DNA of 64,000 bases from Hymenobacter sublimis. Its GTDB lineage: Bacteria > Bacteroidota > Bacteroidia > Cytophagales > Hymenobacteraceae. Of this stretch, positions 27,069 through 35,956 are shown piece after piece. A program made the position numbers and the translations under genes. The stretch spans positions 1,115,501 through 1,179,500 of the forward strand of contig NZ_CP095848.1 in the NCBI RefSeq assembly GCF_023101345.1, in the 5' to 3' direction. Under the pieces are notes generated by a model. The model was not told where the DNA came from. It searched no databases and was given only the letters and a program-made list of their open reading frames with translations. Positions within the stretch are counted from its first letter, which is position 1. Each line of letters starts with the position of its first letter.

Positions 27069-27598
27069 AGGGGAGTAGGCTTTTGCGCCTAGTGTACCAT
27101 TCATCCCGCAAATAGTCCTACTCGTCCCTTGTCGAGCTACGTGCAGAACGAAAGTAGCGTAGGCAGGCTACGTCCGGGCCGACAGGCTACGGCCTCATTC
27201 TCGCCTTGCCGCTTCCTTTTTCTTATGCAGCCTACTACCTGTTACCAGGCAGATCAGGAATTCATCTTACGCCTGCGCCGCCGCGGCCTTATGTATTCCC
27301 TGCCAACAAGTTTAGAAGCGCCGGCGCTGGGTAGGGTGTAGCCTCAGCACATCGGGGTAGCTGACTAGGCCCGGCACCTGCGCCCGCACTACTCCGCACT
27401 TGACCCGCTCTACCTCGAGGGCTGCATCAGGAGGATGTTGCAGTTGCCATAAGCTACAGTCACGTTCCAAAGCTGCAGGGCTTAAAGCTACTCGCGAGCC
27501 GGCCGTGAGTGTCTACCCCAACTACCCGCTCGGTACGTCATCAGGCCACTTGCGGGCCCTTTCCTCTGCTTTACCTACTTCACTACTCATACCCATTC
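27069..27598. other. 530-bp gap, no gene seen
   Basis: Short open frames exist (for example 27129-27341) but have no motif, no plausible start context and biased composition. I see no repeat or terminator with confidence. The promoter of the esterase gene is presumably here. Confidence 0.45.
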
Positions 27599-28762
27599 AT
27601 GAAAAACCACTCTGCTTCACATCATCACGTTGCGTTGTTTTCCTGGCAGCTGACCAAGCGTTGGGGGCGCATTTTCGCCTGCTTGCTGCTGCTAGGAACA
27701 ACCCTGCCTGCCTGCAACGACGACAACAACGAGGAGCCCGAGCCCGGCCTGATTCAGCCCGCCGGCAGCCCCAGCGTGCCCTTCAGCGAGAACATGGACG
27801 CGCAGATGCGCGCTGTCATCGAGCAGTTCGTAGCGTTTGGCACGCCGCCCTTGCCCACCCTCTCGCCTCGGCAGGCCCGCATGGCGCCCTCGGTTACGGA
27901 CGCGGTAGAAACCCTGCTGCGCAAAAACAACCGCGAAGCCCGCGCCGCCGCCGTAACAACCACCCAGCGCCTGATTCCGGGCGCCTACACGCCCCAGTCG
28001 GCCCCGGATGGCATCTTGGTGCGCATCTACACGCCCACCAGCGGCAGCGGCCCGTTCCCGGTAGTGGTGTACTACCACGGCGGCGGCTGGGTGATTGGCT
28101 CACTAGACGTGTATGAGCCCTCCGCTAAAGCTCTGGCGGAAAAAGCCGGCGCCATTGTGGTGAACGTGGACTACCGCCTTTCACCCGAAGCCAAGTTCCC
28201 GGCGGCCCACGAAGACGCCTATGCGGCCTACAAATGGGCCCGCGACAATGCCGCTTCCTTCGGCGGCAACCCGGCCAAGGTAGCCGTAGCTGGCGAGTCG
28301 GCTGGGGGCAACATGGCCGTAGGAGTGAGTTTGCTGGCTAAGGAGCGCAGCCTGACGCTACCCACCCACATTCTGTCGGTATACCCCGTGGCCAACAACG
28401 ACTTGAACACGGCTTCTTACAACCAATATGCTAACGCCCAGCCGCTGAACCGGCCGAATGTGCAGTACTTCACCATGAACTACTTCCGTACCATGGCCGA
28501 CGGCGACAACCGGCTTATCTCCCTGGTAGACGTGGCCGATTTGCGCGGCTTGCCAGCAACCACCATCATTGCCGCCGAAATTGACCCGCTGCTCACCGAG
28601 GGCCAGCAGCTGCGCGACAAGCTCACGCAGGTGGGCGTGGCCACTCAGTACATGCTCTACAGCGGCACTACCCACGAATTCTTCGGCACCCACGACGTCG
28701 TGCCCAAGGCCATCGAAGCCCAGGACTTTGCGGCCTCCCGGCTGAAAGCGGCGTTTCAATAA
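27599..28762 (+). CDS. Exported alpha/beta-hydrolase esterase (HSL family)
   Basis: From the ATG at 27599 the product has 387 residues. A lipoprotein-type signal (LLLLGTTLPAC, C39) follows a 24-residue basic N-terminus. The body is a hormone-sensitive-lipase-type (family IV) esterase: oxyanion motif YYHGGGW (H160), nucleophile elbow GESAGGN (S234), acid D329 (AAEIDPLL) and base H359 (TTHEFFG). It likely hydrolyses short acyl or aryl esters at the cell envelope. The 30 extra upstream codons of the frame are discarded because the signal peptide begins at MKNHSASHH. A strong terminator lies 220 bp downstream. Confidence 0.9.
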   Translation: MKNHSASHHHVALFSWQLTKRWGRIFACLLLLGTTLPACNDDNNEEPEPGLIQPAGSPSVPFSENMDAQMRAVIEQFVAFGTPPLPTLSPRQARMAPSVTDAVETLLRKNNREARAAAVTTTQRLIPGAYTPQSAPDGILVRIYTPTSGSGPFPVVVYYHGGGWVIGSLDVYEPSAKALAEKAGAIVVNVDYRLSPEAKFPAAHEDAYAAYKWARDNAASFGGNPAKVAVAGESAGGNMAVGVSLLAKERSLTLPTHILSVYPVANNDLNTASYNQYANAQPLNRPNVQYFTMNYFRTMADGDNRLISLVDVADLRGLPATTIIAAEIDPLLTEGQQLRDKLTQVGVATQYMLYSGTTHEFFGTHDVVPKAIEAQDFAASRLKAAFQ

Positions 28763-28981
28763 GCTGATCCGTGGGTAAGGCCAAGCCATATAACCTGGGC
28801 TTACGGGTAGGTGAACTGTGCAGGCTTGGTATTCAGATCATTGCCTACACAGTCCACAACTTCAGCAACTTGCCCTGGCCTTTCACGGGGCCCCGACGAC
28901 ATGGCGCGGCCAGCATAAGCGCGGTGCATCTTAAGGGCGTCCAGCTATTGCAAAAAGAAGAGGTGCACTGAGGTAGTGCTC

Positions 28982-29022
28982 AAAGAAAAAGCCCGGTCAG
29001 CTACTGACCGGGCTTTTTCTTT
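28982..29022. terminator. Bidirectional terminator between convergent genes
   Basis: A perfect 19-bp stem (AAAGAAAAAGCCCGGTCAG with its complement) and 3-base loop give T runs on both strands. It serves the esterase (plus) and the SDR gene (minus). Confidence 0.92.
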
Positions 29023-29041
29023 ATGATTCCGACTGCTTGAG

Positions 29042-29839
29042 CTACTCCTTTTCGGGCTGCATTTGCATGTTCATCATTGCGGCGAGCATGGAGTCAGGGA
29101 ACAGGGCGCTGGAGGCGAAGTTCATTTTGGCTCCGAAGGTAGGTAGCACGCGGGCGTCGCCGTTGAGCAGGCCTTTGTAGCCGCCCTCGGCTACTTCCTG
29201 GGCCGTGGCTTTCTTGCTTTGGCCCACTTTGGTGTCCTCGGCATTGGCCACGCGGAAGAAGTCGGTTTCGGTGGCGGGCGGGCAAAGTACCGTCATGGTC
29301 ACGTCGGACTTCATTTCCTTCAGCTCCTGTTGCAGAGCCTCCGAGAAACTGAGCACAAAGGCCTTGGTAGCGGCGTACACAGCTTGGCGCGGGTTGGGCA
29401 AAAACGACACCACGGAGCCCAGTTGCAGGATTTTGCCGGCGTTGCGGGTGGTCATCTCGCGCAGAAATAGCTTGGTAAGCGTCATCAACGCCAGCACGTT
29501 TACGTGCACAATGCCCATTTCCTTGTGCAAATCGGTTTCCACAAATAGGCCCGCTTCGCCAAAGCCCGCGTCGTTAACCAGCACATCTACCTGCAGGCCC
29601 TGGCGCTGGGTTTCCTCGAAAAGGTGCACCGGCCCCTCGTGGGTACTCAAGTCAGCGGGAATGACGAAGGTTTGCACGCCGGTAAACTCCTGCTGAATTT
29701 GCTGGGCAGCCTGCTCCAAGTCGCCGCCGGGGCGGGCCGAGAGGATAAGGCAGTAGCCGTCGCGGGCAAAGCAGCGGGCGAGTTCAAAGCCGATGCCGCT
29801 GGAGGCTCCGGTAATCAGCACAGTTTGGGAGGTAGGCAT
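29042..29839 (-). CDS. Short-chain dehydrogenase/reductase
   Basis: This 265-residue classical SDR has the cofactor motif TGASSGIGFELA (residues 10-21), NDAG in place of NNAG, the serine in LGSVVSF (S142) and the active-site YAATK (Y155, K159). The SARPGG after the second strand suggests NADP preference. The substrate is unknown. It is transcribed with, or just after, the alcohol dehydrogenase upstream (about 100 bp gap). Confidence 0.92.
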   Translation of the reverse strand: MPTSQTVLITGASSGIGFELARCFARDGYCLILSARPGGDLEQAAQQIQQEFTGVQTFVIPADLSTHEGPVHLFEETQRQGLQVDVLVNDAGFGEAGLFVETDLHKEMGIVHVNVLALMTLTKLFLREMTTRNAGKILQLGSVVSFLPNPRQAVYAATKAFVLSFSEALQQELKEMKSDVTMTVLCPPATETDFFRVANAEDTKVGQSKKATAQEVAEGGYKGLLNGDARVLPTFGAKMNFASSALFPDSMLAAMMNMQMQPEKE

Positions 29840-29938
29840 AATGCGAAAAAAAGGTGAGGAAGGTGAAGTAACTAGCTGGGTAACCCCGTTGCTGCGGAGT
29901 TAGGATGCGTTCAGAAAGGGAGGGGCGAGGTAGCAAGG

Positions 29939-31018
29939 CTACTCGGCGTCCTTCAAGGATTGCATGTCAATGACGTAGCGGAAGCGCACTTCCTTGTCCA
30001 GCATCTTGTCGTAGGCGTCGTTGATGTCCTGCATACGGATCATCTCTACCTCGGGCAGGATCTGGTGTTTAGCGCAAAACTCCAGCACTTCCTGCGTTTC
30101 GGCAATGCCGCCGATAACAGAACCAGCCACCGAGCGGCGGTGCATGGCTATTTCTTGGTTGTCTAGTGGCGCCTTGTAGGGTCCAATGAGGCCCACCGTG
30201 GTAATGACGCCGTTGCGCTTGGCCAGCTTCACGTAGTCGTTGACCTCGAAGGCGTCGGGGATGGTGATGAGGATGAAGTCGAACTGCAACTCGTAGGCTT
30301 CCATCGCCTTCTTGTCGGTGGAAACCAGGACCTGATGGGCACCTAGTTTTTCGGCGTCGGGTTGCTTATCGGCGTCGCGGGTAATGGCCGTAACGGTGGC
30401 ACCCAGGGCCCGGGCCAGCTGCACGGCCATGTGGCCCAGCCCACCGATGCCCACCACTGCCACGCTACTACCGGGGCCAACCTGCCAGTACTTGAGGGGC
30501 GAGTAGGTGGTGATGCCGGCGCACAAGATGGGCGCGGCGGCTTTGATATCCAGCGCCTCAGGAATGCGCAGCACAAAGGATTCCTTCACCACGATGTTGG
30601 TGGAGTAGCCCCCAAACGTATTGAAGTCCTTGTTCTGGGGTTTCATGTAGCCGTTGTAGGTAGCCGTCCAGCTCACGGGGCCTTCGCAGTAGTTTTCCTC
30701 GCCCTCTTGGCAGGCGCTGCACGCGCCGCAGGAGTCAATCATGCAGCCCACGCCCACCACGTCGCCGGCCTTGAACTTGGTTACGGCGCTGCCTACCCCA
30801 ATCACGCGGCCGATAATCTCATGGCCCGGCACGCAGGGATAAATGGTATTGTGCCAGTCGTTTTTGACCTGGTGCAGATCGGAGTGGCACACCCCGCAGT
30901 AGAGAATATCGATGTGTACCTCATCGGCCTGAGGCGGCGTGCGCTCAATTTCCATGGGCTTCAGGCCATTAAAAATAGAGCCAGTTGCGCCGTACGCTTT
31001 CGTGGGGAGGGCTTGCAT
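29939..31018 (-). CDS. Zinc-dependent NAD(P) alcohol dehydrogenase
   Basis: This 359-residue medium-chain dehydrogenase is of the YahK/cinnamyl-alcohol type. The catalytic zinc ligands are C41 and H45 (YCGVCHSD), H66-E67 (GHEIIGRV) and C166 (APILCAGIT). The structural zinc ligands C97, C100, C103 and C111 are all present. The Rossmann glycine motif is GIGGLGHMAVQLA. Aldehyde reduction with NADPH is the usual role of this subgroup. The gene lies upstream of the SDR in the same direction, and both starts are preceded by pyrimidine-rich TTCACC repeats. Confidence 0.94.
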   Translation of the reverse strand: MQALPTKAYGATGSIFNGLKPMEIERTPPQADEVHIDILYCGVCHSDLHQVKNDWHNTIYPCVPGHEIIGRVIGVGSAVTKFKAGDVVGVGCMIDSCGACSACQEGEENYCEGPVSWTATYNGYMKPQNKDFNTFGGYSTNIVVKESFVLRIPEALDIKAAAPILCAGITTYSPLKYWQVGPGSSVAVVGIGGLGHMAVQLARALGATVTAITRDADKQPDAEKLGAHQVLVSTDKKAMEAYELQFDFILITIPDAFEVNDYVKLAKRNGVITTVGLIGPYKAPLDNQEIAMHRRSVAGSVIGGIAETQEVLEFCAKHQILPEVEMIRMQDINDAYDKMLDKEVRFRYVIDMQSLKDAE

Positions 31019-31530
31019 AGAAGTGGTAGGTATACGTAGGTGAAAAGGTGAAAAAAGCAGGGTTGGGTAGTAGCTAACTGGCCTAGCCTCAGGGCGCAGG
31101 GAAGCAGTGGGCTAGGTTGGCGTTGTGAGCCTAAGCAGGCGGTTTATCTATACCCGCTGGAACGTTGCTTGGTTGACCTACCCGGTGGCTTTGCCAAAAA
31201 GTTATGCGGGTAGTGGCTCGCTTTTATTGCCTTGAATAGCTGGCTGTTGCACGCTGCCAGACGTCGCTGCTGCTGTGCCTGGCAGTAGCACCCTACCGCA
31301 GAATCATTAGGGTTGGCTAGGCAACATAACCGGTGGTAGCTGTGGGCAGAATCAGGAAAGCAAACCCGGGCTTCCGTTGGGTAGGGCCACCCGCCGTGGG
31401 GTAGGGCCTGATGACAAGCACCAGATTACTCGCTGCACCGTCTTACAGCTAGTAAAAAGCGTATTTACCGGGTGGCTGCGCCAGCAAAAAACGGAACTCA
31501 AGAGGCGAAAAGAGGTGTTGCGCGCGCGCG
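31019..31530. other. About 510 bp without an intact gene
   Basis: The space between the alcohol dehydrogenase start and the kinase fragment has no open frame I can support. It may contain decayed parts of the kinase whose end survives at 31531-31773, but I could not recognise them. Confidence 0.4.
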
Positions 31531-31773
31531 TGGCTGCAGACTGAGCAACTGAGCAATACAATTGTAGTAAGCGTGCGGGATAATGGCTTGGGGCTCAGTG
31601 AAGGCCAGCAGCAACGCTTATTTGGTGTGTTCCAGCGCCTGCACACGCATGTGGAGGGCATGGGGGTAGGCTTGTACATGATTAAGCGGTTGATTGAAAA
31701 CGCCGGCGCATCCATTGCCGTGACCAGCGCGCCGGACGTGGGCTCCACCTTCACCGTGACGTTTCCGGTGTAG
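31531..31773 (+). pseudogene. Remnant of a PAS-kinase ATPase domain
   Basis: The frame encodes only the end of a histidine kinase: G1 box VRDNGLGLSEGQQQRLF, then FQRLHTHVEGMGVGLYMI, IENAG and the final TFTVTFPV. It closely parallels the last 75 residues of the kinases at 12420 and 16669 (FQRLHTHVEGSGIGLYMV). The sensor, H-box and N-box are missing, and there is no start before GTG 31573. This is the 3' relic of a third family member. Confidence 0.85.
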
Positions 31774-31873
31774 TAACCACTTGTCCGTTAGGCTAGGGCA
31801 GGGGTCGTAACACGCGGCATTGAATCTGGGAGCAGACTAATATGCGTATGTTAGGAACCCACTACCTCCCCTC

Positions 31874-31990
31874 ATGCCTCGCCATCCTCGCAAACCACCG
31901 CCGGTACTAGACGCTTCAACCCTTGGCTGGCTGCTGCTGGGCTTGGGTACGCTGCTGCTCGGCGCATTAGTCTGGCGCTTTGGCTGGTAG
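31874..31990 (+). CDS. Small single-pass membrane protein (38 aa)
   Basis: An ATG at 31874 opens a 38-residue frame: a basic, proline-rich N-terminus (MPRHPRKPPPVLDAS), then one hydrophobic helix (GWLLLGLGTLLLGALVW) and the tail RFGW. The positive-inside pattern and good separation from other genes support coding. It is followed by a short hairpin at 32018. The function is unknown. Confidence 0.5.
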   Translation: MPRHPRKPPPVLDASTLGWLLLGLGTLLLGALVWRFGW

Positions 31991-32017
31991 CTGCAGGCCT
32001 GCTTTCAAAATAACCCG

Positions 32018-32040
32018 AAGCCCCCACGCACACGGGGCTT
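32018..32040 (+). terminator. Weak terminator hairpin
   Basis: AAGCCCC and GGGGCTT form a 7-bp stem with a 9-base loop, followed by TAAATT. It would end the 38-residue gene. Confidence 0.45.
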
Positions 32041-32304
32041 TAAATTGGGTTCAGCAAAGTGCGCGGCGTAAGACTCGCTTGTGCGCGTGCGGCCCGAGAC
32101 TGTACTATTCGTTCCTGAGAGTAGTACCGAATAAGGGCAGGTAGGGCCGCCAGCCGCGGGTGCCGGCAGCGGCAGAAGTGGCTGGCCAGTGCCGGCAAGC
32201 TCCGAGAGGAAGACGAGGGTAAATGCAGTAAGGATTGTTCACGGAATATCTTGAACTTTAGCCTGCCGAGCCGCTAAGTAGAGGCCCGATGCAGCCCGTT
32301 GCCC

Positions 32305-35091
32305 ATGCGTATTCCTGCCCCCGCGGCGTCTTTCCTTGCGCGTTTTGTCGTTTTCGTTGGCCTAGCGCTGGGAAGCGTAGCCTGCGCCCGCAAAGCGCCG
32401 CCTCCCAAGTATGTAATCGGCTTTTCGCAGTGCACCAACGGCGACGCGTGGCGGCAGGCGATGCTGGCCGGCATGAAAAAGGAGCTGAGCTTCTACCCTG
32501 AGGTGGATTTTCGCCTCAAGGATGCCAAGTATAACAGCGCCTTGCAGGAGCAGCAAATACGGGAGTTGCTTCAGGAAGGCATTGACCTGCTGATTGTTTC
32601 GGCCAACGAAACCGAGCCAATAACTCCCATTGTAGAAGAGGTTTACAACCGGGGCATCCCAGTCGTTATCCTCGACCGGCGGACTACCTCCAAGCTATAT
32701 ACGGCCTTTGTGGGCGGCAACAACGTGGAGGTGGGCCACACCGCCGGCAACTACGTAGCCAACCTGCTGGGGCAACGGGGGCAGGTGTTGGAAGTGCTGG
32801 GTGCTCCAGGCTCCTCGCCGGCTACCGACCGCCACCAAGGCTTTGCGCAAGCCCTGGCCGCCTACCCCGGCCTGCGGCTGGTAGCGCAGGTTAACAGCAA
32901 CTGGGAGCGTCCTTCGGTGCTGGCGCGGCTACCCGCCATGTTGCGCGCCCATCCCGAGGTTGACCTCATCTTCGCCCACAACGACCGGCTGGCCCTGGGC
33001 GCCTACCAGGTGTGCAAGCAGCTGGGGCTCGATCGGGAGGTGAAGATTGTGGGCGTGGACGGGCTGCCCGGCCCGCGCGGTGGTATTGAGCTGGTGCAAG
33101 ACGGCATTATCAAGGCCACCTTGCTGTACTCGCCCGGCGGGGAGGAGGCCATTCGCACGGCAATGCGCATTCTGCGCCGCACGCCCTTCAACAAGGAAAA
33201 CATACTCAGTACCATGGTCATCGACTCGACCAACGTATTGACCATGAAGCTGCAAACTGAAAAGCTGGCTAGTCAGCAGCAAGACATTCAGCGCCAGCAG
33301 CAACTCCTGCACCAGCAGCGTGCTACCTATGCCAGCCAGCAAACGGTGCTGTACGTGCTAGCTGCCGCTCTGCTAGGGGCGGCACTGCTAGGGCTGCTGG
33401 TGTGGCGGGCCTTCCGGGCCAACCGCCGCATTAATCGGCAGCTGGAGGAGCAAAACCAGGAAATTCTCTCCCAACGCAACCAGATTCAGGCCTTCGCTGA
33501 GCAGGCCCGCATTGAAACCGAAGCCAAGCTGCGCTTCTTTACCAACTTTTCCCATGAGCTGCGCACCCCGCTCACACTTATTCTCGGGCCGGTGGAGGAG
33601 ATGCTCACCAGCGGCCCCGCATTACTCCCGGCCCAGCGCCACGACTTGGGCCTGATCCGGCGTAACGCCCAGCGCCTGCTGCAACTGGTAAACCAGCTCA
33701 TGGATTTCCGCAAGATTGACGTGGGCAAGATGCCGGTGCGCGCCACCGAGGGCAACCTGGTGGCCTTCGTTCGCGAAATCATGGACGTGTTCGAGCGGCC
33801 CGCCCGGCAGCGCGGCATCAGTCTGCGCTTCCTGCCCGCCGAGCCTACCCTCCCGGTCTGGTTTGACGTGAACATTCTGGACAAGGTGTTTTTTAATCTG
33901 CTCAGCAACGCGCTAAAGTTCACGCCCGACCGGGGCCAAATTACCGTCAGTATCCAGCCCCTGCTGCCGGAACGCATGGTGCGGGTAAGCGTGGAGGACA
34001 CCGGCACGGGCATTTCGGAGGCCGACAAAGCACACATTTTCGAGTGGTTTTACCAGGGGCAGCAGTCCGCGGCGCGGGGCTCCGGCATGGGGCTGGCCCT
34101 GGCCTTGGGCCTCACCCGTTTGCACCAGGGCCAGCTTACGTTCATCAGCCAACCGGGCCGGGGTAGCACCTTCGTCGTGACCTTGCCACTGGAGCTACCC
34201 GCCGAGCTGCGTTCCGGAATCAGCCCCACTCAAGTACCGGCCGCCTTCCTCCTCGATGAAGATATTGCTACCCCAGCTTCGGCTACCGATGCGGGAGTAG
34301 GACCAGCGGCGGCGGGTGCTGGCGGCGAAGCGCTGGTGCTGGTGATTGAGGACAACCCCGAAGTCAATGCCTTCCTGGCCCAGAAGCTACGGCCTCACTT
34401 CCAAGTCAGCACCGCCACCGACGGAGCTGCTGGCCTGCGCCTGGCCGCCGAAACCATTCCGGACCTGATTGTGTGCGACGTGATGCTACCTGAGCTGAGT
34501 GGGCTGGAAGTGGTGGCCCAACTCAAGGCCGACTGGCGCACTTCCCACATTCCGGTGGTGCTGCTCACGGCCCGCAACGCCCCGGAGCAGCAGGTGGAGG
34601 GCGTACAGGCCGGCGCCGACCTCTACCTCACCAAGCCCTTCAATCCGGCCTTTCTACTCGAAAGTCTGCGCACCTTGCTTCGTAACCGCGACAAGCAGCG
34701 GGAGCATTTCCGCCGGGAGCTGTCGGTGAATACGGCCACGGTGGCCCCGCAGCGGGTGGATCAGAAGTTCCTGGCCGACCTCACGGCCATTGTGGAGGCC
34801 AACCTCAGCCGCTCGGAGCTGAGCGTAGAAGACGTGGCTCGCAGCCTAGGCATTTCGCGGGTGCAGCTCTACCGCAAAGTGAAGGCTGTGCTCGGCACCG
34901 GCGTTACTGATTTCATCCAGGGCATCCGCCTGACCAAGGCCCGTCAGCTCCTACTCGACGACGACCTGACCATTGCCGAAGTGGCCTACCAGCTGGGCTT
35001 CTCGTCGCCGTCTTATTTCTCTACCTCCTTCAAGGCCCGCTACCAGGTGTCGCCCTCCGAGTTCCGGGTCCTGCACACCGCGGCAGGGTAA
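32305..35091 (+). CDS. Hybrid two-component regulator with sugar-binding sensor
   Basis: This single-chain system of 928 residues (ATG 32305) has a signal peptide or lipobox (GSVAC), then a periplasmic LacI/ribose-binding-type domain at about 35-310 (VIGFSQCTNGDAWRQAM, GIDLLIVSANE, GIPVVILDRR, ATDRHQGFAQAL, DLIFAHNDRLALGAY). A coiled coil and a membrane helix (about 350-372) follow. HisKA has H417 (FFTNFSHELRTPLTL), then come the ATPase, a receiver with D725 (IVCDVMLPELSG), and an AraC-type DNA-binding domain (ISRVQLYRKVKAV, AYQLGFSSPSYFS). The architecture is that of the Bacteroides fructose sensor BT1754. It lies directly upstream of the fructan genes it should activate. Confidence 0.94.
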   Translation: MRIPAPAASFLARFVVFVGLALGSVACARKAPPPKYVIGFSQCTNGDAWRQAMLAGMKKELSFYPEVDFRLKDAKYNSALQEQQIRELLQEGIDLLIVSANETEPITPIVEEVYNRGIPVVILDRRTTSKLYTAFVGGNNVEVGHTAGNYVANLLGQRGQVLEVLGAPGSSPATDRHQGFAQALAAYPGLRLVAQVNSNWERPSVLARLPAMLRAHPEVDLIFAHNDRLALGAYQVCKQLGLDREVKIVGVDGLPGPRGGIELVQDGIIKATLLYSPGGEEAIRTAMRILRRTPFNKENILSTMVIDSTNVLTMKLQTEKLASQQQDIQRQQQLLHQQRATYASQQTVLYVLAAALLGAALLGLLVWRAFRANRRINRQLEEQNQEILSQRNQIQAFAEQARIETEAKLRFFTNFSHELRTPLTLILGPVEEMLTSGPALLPAQRHDLGLIRRNAQRLLQLVNQLMDFRKIDVGKMPVRATEGNLVAFVREIMDVFERPARQRGISLRFLPAEPTLPVWFDVNILDKVFFNLLSNALKFTPDRGQITVSIQPLLPERMVRVSVEDTGTGISEADKAHIFEWFYQGQQSAARGSGMGLALALGLTRLHQGQLTFISQPGRGSTFVVTLPLELPAELRSGISPTQVPAAFLLDEDIATPASATDAGVGPAAAGAGGEALVLVIEDNPEVNAFLAQKLRPHFQVSTATDGAAGLRLAAETIPDLIVCDVMLPELSGLEVVAQLKADWRTSHIPVVLLTARNAPEQQVEGVQAGADLYLTKPFNPAFLLESLRTLLRNRDKQREHFRRELSVNTATVAPQRVDQKFLADLTAIVEANLSRSELSVEDVARSLGISRVQLYRKVKAVLGTGVTDFIQGIRLTKARQLLLDDDLTIAEVAYQLGFSSPSYFSTSFKARYQVSPSEFRVLHTAAG

Positions 35092-35200
35092 GAGTTTATG
35101 ATTCGTGTAGAGACGCACCACGTGGCTCCGCCGGCCTGCAGTTCGCGTCTCAGTGTCAGAACAACGGTTATAGAACTAGGAACTGTTAACAGGTAGCTCA

Positions 35201-35366
35201 AAGGCCGTCATGCAGAGCGCAGCGAAGCATCTCGCGTGGTGTCGTTGCCAAACTATATGTCATGCTTGCTCTGGCGTCCGCTTGTCGAAGCATCTCTACC
35301 GCTTCGTTGCGTTACTACCTAACATCAGCACGCGAGATGCTTCGCTGCGCTCTGCATGACGGCCTT
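35201..35366. repeat. REPIN-like element, 38-bp perfect inverted arms
   Basis: Arms at 35201-35238 and 35329-35366 are perfect reverse complements (core CATGCAGAGCGCAGCGAAGC). The 90-bp centre contains the 46-bp dispersed repeat also found at 5501-5546. A related but distinct inverted pair occurs at 43477-43579. Confidence 0.88.
35263..35308 (+). repeat. Dispersed 46-bp repeat, copy 3
   Basis: It matches 5501-5546 at 45 of 46 positions and sits between the arms of the REPIN-like element. Confidence 0.88.
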
Positions 35367-35956
35367 GTATAATTCACAAGCTGTAACTGTTCAACCGCAG
35401 CAGCGAGGAGGACGCAAACCGCAGGTCGGCGGCCACGTGGCGCGTCTCTACAGGCCGTGTGCCCTTACTCCGGAACCACTCTGAGTACGCACGCACTCAG
35501 CGCCGGGCTGACTCCTGCCAACGGGGGCCAGCCCGGCGCTTTTACTTTCGTGCCACTGCGCGAAAAAAGGCATGTATCAAATTTGAAAATCAGGTATCAG
35601 AAATGATAATGGCGGCGCATGTGGCGGTTGTGGTTATGATGTAAGAAGTTGATTTATAATTATTTAGATAAAAAGTCGTGTTTGATTCAAATCTGCAAGA
35701 GATTGGATGAATTGAGCAAGGCTGGGCTGGGCGGTTGCGGGATATTTGGGTCATTACTCGGCGCTGCAACGGCAGGCCGATTGGGTTACAGTACCGCCGC
35801 CCTGCTACCCCAAGTTGTAGCTGCCAAACGAAGGGCGGAAGCTGGCGGCGGGGCTTTCCCGGTGCGTGCTACCTCGCCCATTCTGGGGTGGTGCGTTGGG
35901 CCGGCTCCCAGGCCGGATTTGCGCTTGACTATCCTTCCATCCATTCCAATTCCCAC
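35367..35956 (+). promoter_or_regulatory. Upstream region of the susC operon
   Basis: This is a 590-bp space between the regulator and susC. An AT-rich island at about 35570-35700 stands out from the GC-rich surroundings and is the likely promoter and AraC-domain operator. I cannot point to a clean TAnnTTTG element. The reading frame open from 35735 into susC lacks a signal peptide at its start and is not used. Confidence 0.4.
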
